Of a DNA stretch of 64,000 nucleotides, positions 54,082 to 62,205 are shown piece by piece (position 1 is the stretch's first letter; every line of letters starts with the position of its first letter). Made by a program: the position numbers and the translations under genes. The DNA comes from Paenibacillus crassostreae. GTDB taxonomy: Bacteria; Bacillota; Bacilli; Paenibacillales; Paenibacillaceae. The stretch covers positions 2,108,001 to 2,172,000 of the forward strand of contig NZ_CP017770.1 of NCBI RefSeq assembly GCF_001857945.1, in the 5' to 3' direction. The notes under the pieces were generated by a model, which saw only the letters and a program-made list of their open reading frames with translations, did no database searches and was not told the DNA's origin.

Positions 54082-54444
54082 TTACCAATGTACTTGGAGT
54101 TTATTATTACTTGGATCATAGAAATGAAAATAAAAATGACCATCTTCTTCTATTATTTCATCTACTTCTACGTTCTGTTCAATTAATTGCTGATGAAATT
54201 TATGAATTTCTGGGCAAGTAAAGCCAACTGAAAATTCTGGTTTGCCGTTTATTAAGAAGTGACCTCTTGAATTTATATCTGCCTTAACTAAAACTAGTAA
54301 TGGCCCTTCTTTTAGTTCAAATACAGCTAATTCTTCATTCTGTCTTCTAAGATGAAATCCTAAACATTCTATATACCATTTAACTGACTCTTCTAAACTA
54401 ATTACAGGTATACGGAAATAATGAATTTCTCCAATTAACGACAT
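54082..54444 (-). CDS. VOC family protein (cassette gene)
   Basis: 120 residues from the ATG at 54444, after AAGGAG; the frame to 54564 enters repeat S16. EIHYFRIPVISLEESVKWYI and CLGFHL open the fold; HFHFYDPSNNKLQVHW closes it. The usual Glu metal ligand near the C-terminus is replaced by Gln (LQVHW), so metal catalysis may be absent. Possibly a binding protein. Cassette ends differ by one base. Confidence 0.85.
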   Translation of the reverse strand: MSLIGEIHYFRIPVISLEESVKWYIECLGFHLRRQNEELAVFELKEGPLLVLVKADINSRGHFLINGKPEFSVGFTCPEIHKFHQQLIEQNVEVDEIIEEDGHFYFHFYDPSNNKLQVHW

Positions 54445-54545
54445 TTTTTTAGGCTCCTTAAAAGTATCAGCTTTAAATGTTATTCTCCAAAAAGATGATT
54501 TCACCTCCTGTTTTGGAAATTTATTGTTTTTGTACTGTACCGGTT

Positions 54546-54708
54546 TCAGATAATGTACCCACATTTCTGACGTTCGAGTGGCATAAGGTGCGTAGCACCG
54601 GGTCGTCAGACTTAGCCGGTTGATTGTGTCGCTTGAATCTACTTCTACGAAATCCCTCTTGGCGACCGAGGAGCGTCAGCGACGACGCACGAATGTTCTG
54701 TTATATGA
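54546..54708 (-). repeat. array repeat S16
   Basis: Left end TCAGATAAT (final C lost), right end GTTATATGA. Common class; arm 2 tip GGTGCgtaGCACC. Confidence 0.84.
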
Positions 54709-54729
54709 TGCTACAACTTCTTGAATAAA

Positions 54730-55176
54730 CTAAGAAACAGTCAATCTCGTCCTTGAATCATCTTCATCTATTAACTCAGGGTTTAAATCTAATTGTTTAA
54801 TGATTGTAAAATAATGATTTGTAATTTCAATATCTTTTATGTAGGCATCAAAATATCCACCATCAACTAATAAAAAAATAACTTCGGCATGACTATTTAG
54901 AAATTCTTCATAAGTATCAATATCATTTAAATTAGCCTTACTTTTGTAACCTATAAATTCTCCAAATATTGCGTGTGTATAACCAGTTTCTAATAAGTCT
55001 AATAATTCCTTACCTTTCATAATACAAGGTTGATCAAATTCCCATCCCTCACCATAGATATTGATATAACTTAATCTCCAATCATAAAGTTCAATATTTA
55101 ATGGTTTTAAAATATCGTAAAGCGTATAGTCATTATTATCTAAATTTTGAAATCTAACTCCTCTGATACTACTCAT
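54730..55176 (-). CDS. unknown cassette protein, DUF2691-like
   Basis: 148 residues. The layout RGVRFQNLDNNDYTLYDILK, then WEFDQPCIMKGKELLDLLE, THAIFGEFIGYKSKA and VIFLLVDGGYFDAYIKD resembles the DUF2691 family of Bacillota, a group without known function. No membrane segment or signal. It is flanked by S16 and the truncated S17. Confidence 0.65.
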   Translation of the reverse strand: MSSIRGVRFQNLDNNDYTLYDILKPLNIELYDWRLSYINIYGEGWEFDQPCIMKGKELLDLLETGYTHAIFGEFIGYKSKANLNDIDTYEEFLNSHAEVIFLLVDGGYFDAYIKDIEITNHYFTIIKQLDLNPELIDEDDSRTRLTVS

Positions 55177-55200
55177 TAAAATCCCCTCTCTCTTGTCGTT

Positions 55201-55261
55201 TCAGATAACGTTTGGTATTTCTGACGTTCAAGTGGCTTAAGGACCGTAGGTCCGGGTCGCC
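55201..55261 (-). repeat. array repeat S17 (left part only)
   Basis: Left end TCAGATAAC and the first 50 bp of a common-class repeat, to the GGACCgtaGGTCC tip, then the sequence jumps into GCCATCTTCGACC, the usual cassette-end flank. About 100 bp, including the GTTA end, are missing. Confidence 0.78.
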
Positions 55262-55274
55262 ATCTTCGACCTTA

Positions 55275-55982
55275 CTACCAAGCAATCTCTTTAACGTTGG
55301 GTTCCATGTATTTTCCGGTTGACTCAATATTAGTTTCGCTTATCCACATATATATGTTTTCGGCTGCAACTGAAGGACAAGTATCTGAGTCTGGCGAACC
55401 TCCTCTAGTTATCAATCTTCCTGGATGAACAGCGCTTACCATAATATTTTCATTTTTCAGCTCTTGACTAAGGCAGATTGTTAACATGTTTTGTGCAGCT
55501 TTTGCCATTCGGTAAGAATACGAAAATCCCATTCCATTGAATTCACCTGATGCCACCCTACTAAGAGAACCAAGTCTAGAAGATATATTAATTATTTTAG
55601 GGCTTTCTGAATTGCGCAAATACTTTATACTGCCTTTTACTGCTCGAATAGGCCCAAGACAGTGAATATTGAACAAGTTATTTACCTCATCTGTGTCTAC
55701 TTCCTCAATTAAACTACCCCTACCCGAAATCCCAGCGTTGTTAATTAAAATATCTATTGATGTAGTTATTTCTTTTAAGGAATTATCGATTTTGTATATA
55801 GAATCGTCTGTATTCAAATCTGAAATAATTGGGTAACAATTTATTGTGAACTCTTGTGTTAAAAGCTCTGCAGATTCTCTAGTTCTAACTAAAGGATAAA
55901 CAATGCTTCCTGAATTAATATAAACTTTTAGTAATTCATAGCCCAAACCACGATTGGCACCTGTAATAAGGATTTTCTTCAT
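55275..55982 (-). CDS. short-chain dehydrogenase/reductase, second SDR (cassette gene)
   Basis: 235 residues with AGGAGG before the ATG. Nucleotide loop ITGANRGLGYELLK, ILINNAGISG, the Ser in NISSRLGSL and YSYRMAKAAQN for YxxxK. Classical SDR; the C-terminus (SVAAENIYMWISETN) is of the C-factor/carbonyl-reductase type. Substrate unknown. The upstream cassette end belongs to S18. Confidence 0.88.
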   Translation of the reverse strand: MKKILITGANRGLGYELLKVYINSGSIVYPLVRTRESAELLTQEFTINCYPIISDLNTDDSIYKIDNSLKEITTSIDILINNAGISGRGSLIEEVDTDEVNNLFNIHCLGPIRAVKGSIKYLRNSESPKIINISSRLGSLSRVASGEFNGMGFSYSYRMAKAAQNMLTICLSQELKNENIMVSAVHPGRLITRGGSPDSDTCPSVAAENIYMWISETNIESTGKYMEPNVKEIAW

Positions 55983-56016
55983 CGATATACCTCCTGCTAT
56001 TTCTATTACGTCCCTT

Positions 56017-56219
56017 TCTTATAACGTTCAGGCATTCACGAACCCTCACCACCTTAAGGAAGACTGGGAGGCTTAGATAGCTCTTATCTTAGCCTCCCAG
56101 TCTTCCAGCCACGATGCGGTTAGGTGGTGCAGGGTTGTCCGCTGTATAAGCTACTTTAGAAAATGCATCTCGCGGACCGAGGGGCGCTATCCCCGATGCG
56201 TGAATTTGGTGTTATGTGA
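56017..56219 (-). repeat. array repeat S18 (longest, with extended hairpin)
   Basis: Left end TCTTATAAC, right end GTTATGTGA, 203 bp. Arm 2 carries an extra near-perfect 22-bp stem at 56058-56106 whose tip is TTAGATAGCTCTTATC. Confidence 0.87.
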
Positions 56220-56254
56220 TGCCATGGCCTTCTTAGTATTACATTCAAGCTTCT

Positions 56255-56683
56255 TTAGAACTTACGTTTTTGATACGGGAGGCCCACTCCATCTTCACAA
56301 TATGATTTTAAGCTATACAGGAATATTGCCCAATTATAATTACAAAATCTATAGAATGTTGTAATTTCTCTCCAATTGGAATGCTTCAAGGTAATGTATG
56401 ACTTTTGATTTTTTTCTTCAATTTCAAAGGATACAAGAGTATCAATCCATTCGGGATCGGAATCTATACACTTCCAAACCACCCTGCTATTACTAACAAT
56501 TTCAAGTATCTCCATCTTTGTGATGTCGTTACTTCCAAAACGAAACTCGTTTATTAATCCAGTTCGATTTTGAACTATAAGTTCATTTGTCCATACTTCA
56601 GACAGTCCTTTCGAAGTAGTCAAGGCATCATAAACAATAGAGGATGATACATTAGCTATTTGTAGGTGTTCAATGTTTGGCAA
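56255..56683 (-). CDS. SRPBCC/START-fold protein of AHSA1 or polyketide-cyclase type (cassette gene)
   Basis: 142 residues from a TTG at 56683, eight bases after AGGAGG; the longer frame to 56734 has no site. SSIVYDALTTSKGLSEVWTN, FRFGSNDITKMEILEIVSNS and VWKCIDSDPEWIDTLVSFEI are typical. These proteins form a hydrophobic cup for small ligands. Cassette ends GTTATGTGA match exactly (S18, S19). Confidence 0.82.
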   Translation of the reverse strand: MPNIEHLQIANVSSSIVYDALTTSKGLSEVWTNELIVQNRTGLINEFRFGSNDITKMEILEIVSNSRVVWKCIDSDPEWIDTLVSFEIEEKNQKSYITLKHSNWREITTFYRFCNYNWAIFLYSLKSYCEDGVGLPYQKRKF

Positions 56684-56730
56684 AATAAGAACCTCCTGTG
56701 TGATTATTACTTTAATGTTTTGCGTTGATT

Positions 56731-56894
56731 TCACATAACGTTGTTATGTTCCCGACGCCTTACCGGCTTAAACCCTAAGGGTGGCCGCGACGCGGTTAGT
56801 CGGTGCAGGTGTGTCTGCTGAATCGTCTTCCTCGAAATTCTTCTTGCAGACCAAGGCTCCGTAGGATCCGCAGTGGGAACATGGTGTTATATGA
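56731..56894 (-). repeat. array repeat S19
   Basis: Left end TCACATAAC, right end GTTATATGA. Outer stem ATGTTCCC / GGGAACAT, a paired change from the common CATTCCT / AGGAATG; third arm GTCTGC / GCAGAC. Confidence 0.87.
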
Positions 56895-56975
56895 CGTAAT
56901 TGCCATCTTCGAAATGCTTTCACAAATACTTAAAATTAAATGTCTCTCCATATCAGCTACATACACATATAGGAA

Positions 56976-57470
56976 TCAGTCAAGTTCATATTTTGAGAAT
57001 TTTAATTCCATTAAACTTGTACCGTTATTTCCCTTTTTATTGCCGAATATCTCTTTTTCAATAATCTGAAATATTATTGTTTCGCCCCACTCATCTAACG
57101 CTCTAATTCCTTTCGAATTTAAATAATTCAGTCCTTCATTTAATCCTTTCAATTCCGTTTTCAGTCCACCCTTTTTAAAGATACTGAAAAAATAATCTCT
57201 ATAAATTAGAGATTCTGAAATCCAAAATGTTTTTACTTTATACTTTTTTGATAATTTCAAAGGAAAACTTAAATCTTCGATAAATCGACCTTCTGTATCT
57301 ACTATTAATATCCATGATTGAGTTTGTCCAACTCCAAGAGCAGATCCCATTGATACAGAAGTAACTTCTTCAAAATGTAGTCCCTCTTTCGATTTATAGA
57401 AAATATCGAGAATGCTATCTACTTCATCTATACCTGCCTTTATACAAAGCAATCCAATATTCCATGCCAT
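56976..57470 (-). CDS. unknown cassette protein
   Basis: 164 residues. It starts MAWNIGLLCIKAGIDEVDSI and contains SMGSALGVGQTQSWILIVDT and LDEWGETIIFQIIEKEIFG. The pattern suggests an alpha/beta fold; there is no membrane segment, signal or catalytic motif. No family recognised. Cassette ends GTTATATGA match exactly. The 178 bp upstream of the start, up to S20, hold nothing I can identify. Confidence 0.68.
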   Translation of the reverse strand: MAWNIGLLCIKAGIDEVDSILDIFYKSKEGLHFEEVTSVSMGSALGVGQTQSWILIVDTEGRFIEDLSFPLKLSKKYKVKTFWISESLIYRDYFFSIFKKGGLKTELKGLNEGLNYLNSKGIRALDEWGETIIFQIIEKEIFGNKKGNNGTSLMELKFSKYELD

Positions 57471-57648
57471 ATTCTCGCCTCACTAATATATAAAATTTAT
57501 TAGAGCAAATGCTTCAATTCGGGGACGTATAGATGATATTCCTGAAATTTAAACCGACTTCTCCGTATTACATACTCACTACACTTTTATCTATTTTGCT
57601 CCATCGAAAATACTCACACAAAACTTCTTCAAACGATTTGCAGTTATG

Positions 57649-57812
57649 TCATATAACGTTTGGCATTTCTGACGTTCAAGCAGCTTAAGTGACCAAAGGG
57701 AACGGGTCGTTAGACTTAGCTGGTTGAATGTATCGCCTGAATTAACTTCTCTGAAATCCCTCTTGGCGATCAAGGAGCGTATACGACGATGTAGGAATGT
57801 TTTGTTATATGA
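57649..57812 (-). repeat. array repeat S20
   Basis: Both ends GTTATATGA/TCATATAAC. Common class; GCATTTCTGACG closes imperfectly with CGATGTAGGAATG. Confidence 0.87.
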
Positions 57813-57835
57813 TGTCTGAGTCATCATTGATATGC

Positions 57836-58264
57836 TTAGAATATCTCTTCAAAATTATTAAACTCAATTATTAGAGATTCCTTACAGTTCACGCAATGTC
57901 TAATCTGTTCTTTAATGCTATTCCAATTCACTTTGTCCAGTGCCTCTTCAATAGTAAAATAACCAATCTCATAGCTCTCACTTGAAGTTTTAAATTCTCC
58001 ACCAATTGGTCTTGCTAAAAATAAATTGCTACAAACTGATTCACTAACATTCTGAAAAACGCCACAAAAATTGTTAATCTTAATGTCTATTCCTGTTTCT
58101 TCTTTAGTCTCTCTAACTACAGCAGATGTTATTGACTCCCCTTCTTCAACTCGCCCTCCTGGGATCTCCCAACCTCTCTTTGGTCCATTAAGTAGTAATA
58201 TCTCATTATGGTCATTTATTACAACTGCTGCTGCAACTACAGTATGCTTTGGTGACTTATCCAT
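57836..58264 (-). CDS. Nudix hydrolase, second copy (cassette gene)
   Basis: 142 residues from the ATG at 58264. The Nudix box is GGRVEEGESITSAVVRETKE then ETGIDI, all catalytic Glu present. Compared with the copy at 44467, GPKRGWEIPGG versus GPRRGWEMPGG, FCGVFQNVSESVC versus FCGIFQNVENSIC and ARPIGGEF versus AKPIGGEL show common descent along the whole protein, though the flanking repeats are of different classes. Confidence 0.9.
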   Translation of the reverse strand: MDKSPKHTVVAAAVVINDHNEILLLNGPKRGWEIPGGRVEEGESITSAVVRETKEETGIDIKINNFCGVFQNVSESVCSNLFLARPIGGEFKTSSESYEIGYFTIEEALDKVNWNSIKEQIRHCVNCKESLIIEFNNFEEIF

Positions 58265-58305
58265 ATATTTATGGTTTTCCTCTCTTATATAGACTTGCTC
58301 AGATT

Positions 58306-58499
58306 TCAAATAACGTTAATGTGTTCACGACGTCCCACCACCTTAAGCCCGAAGGGCGGCCGCGACGCGGTTAGGTGGTGCGGATGTGTCCGGCTGAAAC
58401 TACTTCCTTGCAACTGCCAATTGCATCCCCGAATCCACTTCTAACTCCTGCCCGGACCGAGGGCCAAATGGCCCGAAGCGTGAACATGGTGTTATATGA
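58306..58499 (-). repeat. array repeat S21
   Basis: Left end TCAAATAAC, right end GTTATATGA. Outer stem GTGTTCACG / CGTGAACAT; arm 2 CCACCACCTTAAG / GGTTAGGTGGTG; third arm GTCCGG / CCGGAC. Confidence 0.87.
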
Positions 58500-58529
58500 A
58501 GGCCCCGATTACGAAGCAATACCCTCTAG

Positions 58530-59027
58530 TTATGAAGGTAACTGATCCAATATTTTTTCTATTAATTCTTCAATTCCAAGATTTTCAGCATCAATAATTA
58601 CGTCTGCATACGACTCATATAAAGGGCATCTTTCCTGATATAGCTGAAGTAATGTTTGATTTTCTCTTAAAACTACGCCTCTTTGTTTTGCATTTTCCAG
58701 ACGTTCTTGTATCGTTTCGTAACTTAACTTTAGATAGACTACAGTTCCAATATCTTTCAAGTGTGCCATCGCCTCATCTCCATAAATCACACTTCCCCCT
58801 GTGGCAATTATGGAATGATTAACAAATAAAGAGGCATTTGTACGGTTCTCTATTGAAATGAAGCTGTCGATTCCCTCTTGCGCAATAATGTCTTTTAAGA
58901 GTCGATTTTCTTGATTTTGAATTACAAGATCACTGTCTACAAAATCATAACCCTTTACCTTAGCCAATATAACGCCGACTGTGCTTTTCCCTGCAGTCGG
59001 CATACCGATTAGTACAATATTCATCAT
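58530..59027 (-). CDS. shikimate-kinase-like P-loop kinase (cassette gene)
   Basis: 165 residues. The P-loop is GMPTAGKSTVGVILAK, then DSDLVI for substrate binding and ATGGSVIYGDEAM, as in shikimate and gluconate kinases. LRENQTLLQLYQERCPLYES has the usual lid region. It may phosphorylate a shikimate- or drug-like acceptor; the core aroK gene would normally be elsewhere. Cassette ends GTTATATGA match exactly. Confidence 0.85.
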   Translation of the reverse strand: MMNIVLIGMPTAGKSTVGVILAKVKGYDFVDSDLVIQNQENRLLKDIIAQEGIDSFISIENRTNASLFVNHSIIATGGSVIYGDEAMAHLKDIGTVVYLKLSYETIQERLENAKQRGVVLRENQTLLQLYQERCPLYESYADVIIDAENLGIEELIEKILDQLPS

Positions 59028-59096
59028 GTTATCCTCGGTTCTAAATTTAATAAATTGCTTCCATGAACAACGTCATTAAATGCTCTTCCGGGGCTT

Positions 59097-59260
59097 TCAT
59101 ATAACGTTGCGCATTCCTGACGTTCAAGCGGCTTAAGTGACCGAAGGGAACGGGTCGTCAGACTTAGCCGATTGAATGTGTCGCCTGAATCTACTTCTCC
59201 GATATCCCTCTTGGCGACCAAGGAGCGCCAGCGACGATGCAGAAATGTAATGTTATATGA
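59097..59260 (-). repeat. array repeat S22
   Basis: Both ends of the GTTATATGA type. Common class with GCATTCCTGACG and CGATGCAGAAATG. Confidence 0.87.
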
Positions 59261-59286
59261 TTTCAGGGCCTTCACTGAATACACCT

Positions 59287-59895
59287 TCAAAGTATCTTTA
59301 CTATTTGTTTTTTTCTATCTTCATCTTCATACTCAAAATTACATTTGTCTTGCCAGCCAATTATCTTCTCATAAGGTTTTATTCTTTTTAATTCCTTATA
59401 TGGTAATCGGAGAGGATTGGAAAAGTCATAAAATACTATTTCGTATTCATCCCCCCAGTAACATCCTCCTACAACCAATACATCAATCCCTTGCGTATAA
59501 TGTATTTCTGCCCAACAAAACCCCCTACCCTCATAAAATTCTGCCGGTACATAATCAATCACCTTCATAATTTTTAAATCAACTATTGAGAACCCTTGAT
59601 AATCTTGACCACATAGTAAAAAGCTCTCTTTATCTTTCAAAATCCATTCAAAAGGAAAAGAACCAAAATTACGTATCAACACAAGTTCATTTTCCGTGCG
59701 AAGCTGAGTTATAGTTCCTCTAGAATACTTCCATCCTTGATTTTCTTCTGGATTAAAATATTCAATAATCAGCCTATACTCATTATCTGGTGAGTAATAA
59801 ATATCGACTTTATCAGTTTTATATTTATCTTGAATACTTGTGAGTATCTCATTTCTAATCTGAAGATACTTTTCATCTTTTACTATATTCTTCAT
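59287..59895 (-). CDS. unknown cassette protein of 202 residues
   Basis: An all-beta-looking protein: WKYSRGTITQLRTENELVLI, WAEIHYTQGIDVLVVGGCYW and EYEIVFYDFSNPLRLPYKEL. It resembles immunity- or repeat-type beta proteins only loosely, and I do not assign a family. No signal or membrane segment. Cassette ends match exactly (S22, S23). Confidence 0.68.
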   Translation of the reverse strand: MKNIVKDEKYLQIRNEILTSIQDKYKTDKVDIYYSPDNEYRLIIEYFNPEENQGWKYSRGTITQLRTENELVLIRNFGSFPFEWILKDKESFLLCGQDYQGFSIVDLKIMKVIDYVPAEFYEGRGFCWAEIHYTQGIDVLVVGGCYWGDEYEIVFYDFSNPLRLPYKELKRIKPYEKIIGWQDKCNFEYEDEDRKKQIVKIL

Positions 59896-59930
59896 TGAAC
59901 TCCCCCCCGGATAATATTATTGCCCTGATT

Positions 59931-60114
59931 TCATATAACTTTTCCGTGTTCACGACGTCCATTCACCCTAAGCTGCCAGAGTCGTGCGTCTAGCACGATC
60001 TCAGCCGGCCGCGATGCGGTTGGGTGAATGGATGTGTCCCGGCAATCTCTTCCCCGACTTAACTCCCGGACCGAGGCGGCTTGTCCTCAGATGCGTGAAC
60101 ACATTGTTATATGA
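59931..60114 (-). repeat. array repeat S23
   Basis: Both ends of the GTTATATGA type. Outer stem GTGTTCACG / CGTGAACAC; arm 2 CATTCACCCTAAG / GGTTGGGTGAATG with an extra GTCGTGCGTCTAGCACGAT tip. Confidence 0.87.
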
Positions 60115-60144
60115 AGGTCATGCCTTCTTCGAGTTAACTTTTAG

Positions 60145-60528
60145 TTACTTTCTATGAGTCCATTCTATTAAATTAATTGCATTTCCATCTGGATCATAAA
60201 TATCAAAATCAATATGGTCATTCCAATCTGAAGCCCACTTATTAATTGGTCCTAAGACAATTCCTTTATTATTAAGTTCTTCATATGCTTCTAAAATGCT
60301 GTTACAATACAAATTAAAGATTGGATGTTTTAAAGGTTCACATGATTCTCCAACTTCAATTAAAGTTAGTAGTGTTGATTGGTTTGGAAAAATATAATTA
60401 GCTCCTCTACCATCATCCCATTGTTCAACATTACGCAATTGTAAACCAAGCACATCAGAATAAAACGGTAGCGCTCTATCCAAATTACTAACTCGAATAA
60501 AAACTGTTCCTAGATCTTGTACTTTCAT
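60145..60528 (-). CDS. VOC family protein, second in the array (cassette gene)
   Basis: 127 residues. VFIRVSNLDRALPFYSDVLG opens and FDIYDPDGNAINLIEWTHRK closes the fold. The C-terminal Glu (LIEW) is present, so a metal site is likely, unlike in the VOC cassette at 54082. Specific role unknown. AGGAGG precedes the ATG. Confidence 0.87.
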   Translation of the reverse strand: MKVQDLGTVFIRVSNLDRALPFYSDVLGLQLRNVEQWDDGRGANYIFPNQSTLLTLIEVGESCEPLKHPIFNLYCNSILEAYEELNNKGIVLGPINKWASDWNDHIDFDIYDPDGNAINLIEWTHRK

Positions 60529-60584
60529 ATGAATAACTCCTCCTAAAATGAATCTTGCTTTTATTTATTTGCCTTGCATGACTT

Positions 60585-60746
60585 TCCTATAACGTTTGGC
60601 ATTCCTGACGTTCAAGCGGCTTAAGGCACGAAGTGCCGGGTCGTCAGACTTAGCCGGTTGGATGTGTCGCCTGAATCTTCTTCTCCGATATCCCTCTTGG
60701 CGACTTAGGAGTGTAAGCGACGACGTAGGAATGTAGTGTTATATGA
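60585..60746 (-). repeat. array repeat S24
   Basis: Left end TCCTATAAC, right end GTTATATGA. Clear example of the fold: GCATTCCTGACG / CGTAGGAATG, AGCGGCTTAAG / CTTAGCCGGTT with GGCACgaaGTGCC tip, GTCGCC / GGCGAC. Confidence 0.9.
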
Positions 60747-60778
60747 TGTCAGTAACTTCTTGGTATACAAACATCAAT

Positions 60779-61321
60779 TCAGTTGTCATCTTCCTTTAAA
60801 CAAATCTGGAGAAATTCAAAAAGATTCCCTGCTTCAATAGAGCGTTTTCCCCAGTCGTGCCAAAAATACAGCACTTGTCCTACACTTCCTACATCTGATG
60901 GATCTGTATCCAGGCAGAGATAATCTCCTCCACCATTCTCAGCAATCGGAATCCATTTCGGATTCCAAAGATACGGCTTAATCGCACTATCAATATCGGG
61001 TTCTAATTCATCGGGCTCAAATTCTCCCTGTAAAAACATCCAGTTTTCGATAATTTCTGTAATTGGAGAAAGAGTTAAATTCCTCACAAAACACTCTCCT
61101 CCTATCCTCCAGTCCTGTCCATTATGAACCTTATAAAAATCTTTCATTTCCTTGGGAAACGTTATATCAATAGTTTTTTCGATTAGCTGAAAATCTTCAT
61201 CACTAGCACCTGGTTGTAAATATAATCTATCTTTAAAATCCTCATTCCTACGTGTCCCCTTTTCTATAATGTTTTTCCACATTAACTCCGCTTGATTGAT
61301 CACACTATCATTCCTTTCCAT
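60779..61321 (-). CDS. SMI1/KNR4 family protein (cassette gene)
   Basis: 180 residues. LYLQPGASDEDFQLIEKTID then ITFPKEMKDFYKVHNGQ is the typical opening, and IPIAENGGGDYLCLDTDPSD the typical centre, of SMI1/KNR4 proteins. Many members are immunity proteins against contact-dependent or polymorphic toxins; no toxin gene lies beside this one, so it could guard against foreign attack. Cassette ends match exactly. Confidence 0.9.
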   Translation of the reverse strand: MERNDSVINQAELMWKNIIEKGTRRNEDFKDRLYLQPGASDEDFQLIEKTIDITFPKEMKDFYKVHNGQDWRIGGECFVRNLTLSPITEIIENWMFLQGEFEPDELEPDIDSAIKPYLWNPKWIPIAENGGGDYLCLDTDPSDVGSVGQVLYFWHDWGKRSIEAGNLFEFLQICLKEDDN

Positions 61322-61390
61322 TTATAATACTGTTACAAAATACAAACCTTTTTATATAGGAAAAAGAATTTAAAAGCATTTTTGCTGATG

Positions 61391-61555
61391 TCATATAACG
61401 TTTGCACATTTCTGACGTTCAAGCGGCTTAAGTGACCAAAGGGAACGGGTCGTCAGACTTAGCCGGTTGAATGTGTCGCCTGAATCCGCTTCCCCGATAT
61501 CCCTCTTGGCGACCAAGGAGCGCCAGCGACGACGCAAAAATGTAATGTTATATGA
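61391..61555 (-). repeat. array repeat S25
   Basis: Both ends GTTATATGA type. Common class; outer stem ACATTTCTGACG with GCAAAAATGT. Confidence 0.88.
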
Positions 61556-61615
61556 TGGGGATGCCTTCTTTGAGTATACTTAAATAGTGTTTAACTTTTA
61601 TTCATTTTTTCTGTT

Positions 61616-61644
61616 TTGATACATCTTTTTAAGTGTGTTATTAT
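61616..61644 (+). promoter_or_regulatory. predicted promoter of an antisense antitoxin RNA
   Basis: TTGATA and TATTAT are 17 bp apart, a near-consensus vegetative promoter facing the 3' end of the small toxin gene. Transcription would start near 61651 and reach the terminator at 61731-61770. Confidence 0.62.
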
Positions 61645-61656
61645 ATATTTAATAAA

Positions 61657-61681
61657 GACCAAGTGCTGCGAACACTTGGTC
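61657..61681 (-). terminator. terminator of the holin-like toxin mRNA
   Basis: GACCAAGTG and CACTTGGTC form a perfect 9-bp stem with a seven-base loop; on the minus strand it is followed by TTTATTAAAT. The toxin mRNA should end here, past the terminator of the antisense RNA. Confidence 0.68.
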
Positions 61682-61730
61682 AGTACAATTGGCTTGGATG
61701 GTATATTCCCTTCTAAGTCTTACAGGAATC

Positions 61731-61770
61731 AAAACCCACCTTAGGCTACTAATCTTTGGGTGGGTTTTTA
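61731..61770 (+). terminator. terminator of the antisense RNA
   Basis: AAAACCCACC pairs with GGTGGGTTTTT across a loop, with T-run and TTTTC after it on the plus strand. Confidence 0.72.
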
Positions 61771-61863
61771 TTTTCTCTTGTTGTTATTATTAATGTATGT
61801 TAAAAGAGCAAGGATAAACATTCCAAATAGGAACATAATCGTTATTGCATCTTTTACTTCCAT
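61768..61863 (-). CDS. putative holin-like type I toxin (TxpA/Hol-Tox type)
   Basis: 31 residues: MEVKDAITIMFLFGMFILAL, LTYINN and a short polar/basic tail ending KRK. This is the typical single membrane helix with MxFGMFxLxLLTxI of holin-like toxins. AGGAG lies 11 bp before the ATG. The cassette holds its own promoters, a convergent antisense RNA promoter and two terminators, so it works as a type I toxin-antitoxin unit. It should insert into the membrane when not repressed. Unlike the two RelE-type pairs in the array, it seems intact. Confidence 0.8.
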   Translation of the reverse strand: MEVKDAITIMFLFGMFILALLTYINNNNKRK

Positions 61864-61919
61864 GGCTTCAGCTCCTTTCGAAGGGAAACCATGCCCACCC
61901 AAGATTCAATTGTATCTAT

Positions 61920-61948
61920 ATTTTACCTTTATTTTCATCTGCGTACAA
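61920..61948 (-). promoter_or_regulatory. predicted promoter of the holin-like toxin gene
   Basis: On the minus strand TTGTAC and TAAAAT are 17 bp apart, about 57 bp before the toxin ATG. This gives the cassette its own expression independent of the array. Confidence 0.5.
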
Positions 61949-62015
61949 GCGTTCCTATATACTTTTGATTTATGTATTTTATGATTTTAATATACGTATT
62001 TTGTCTGCATCCCTT

Positions 62016-62180
62016 TCATATAACGTTTGGGTATCTACGAACCCGAGAGGCATAAAGGAGCGCAAGCGACTGGTCGAAGACTTAGCCTCGCAGGGTTGTG
62101 AGCTGATTCCGCTCCACTGCTTACCTCTTCTTGCGAACCAAGGGCCGAACGGCCCGCAGCGTAGATACTTTGTTAGATGA
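62016..62180 (-). repeat. array repeat S26
   Basis: Left end TCATATAAC, right end GTTAGATGA. GTATCTACG / CGTAGATAC outer stem; arm 2 CGAGAGGC / GCCTCG with a GGAGCGCAAGCGAC tip. Confidence 0.87.
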
Positions 62181-62205
62181 TGGTGATGCCATCCTTGTAC
62201 TAGCC

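Larger units (their letters stand above)
61651..61770 (+). ncRNA. predicted antisense RNA of a type I toxin-antitoxin pair
   Basis: Start inferred from the promoter at 61616-61644, end from a terminator at 61731-61770. The ~120-nt RNA would overlap the 3' end of the toxin mRNA completely, which is how RatA-like antitoxins control txpA-type toxins. It contains no open frame. Confidence 0.52.

Noticed and set aside
57591..57827. Open frame reading through repeat S20 on the minus strand; the same protein-like text recurs in S11 (50377-50619), S22 (59024-59290) and S27 (62731-62868).
   Set aside because: It is the conserved repeat read in one frame. It has no ribosome site, its ends differ at each place, and the base changes keep stems, not codons.
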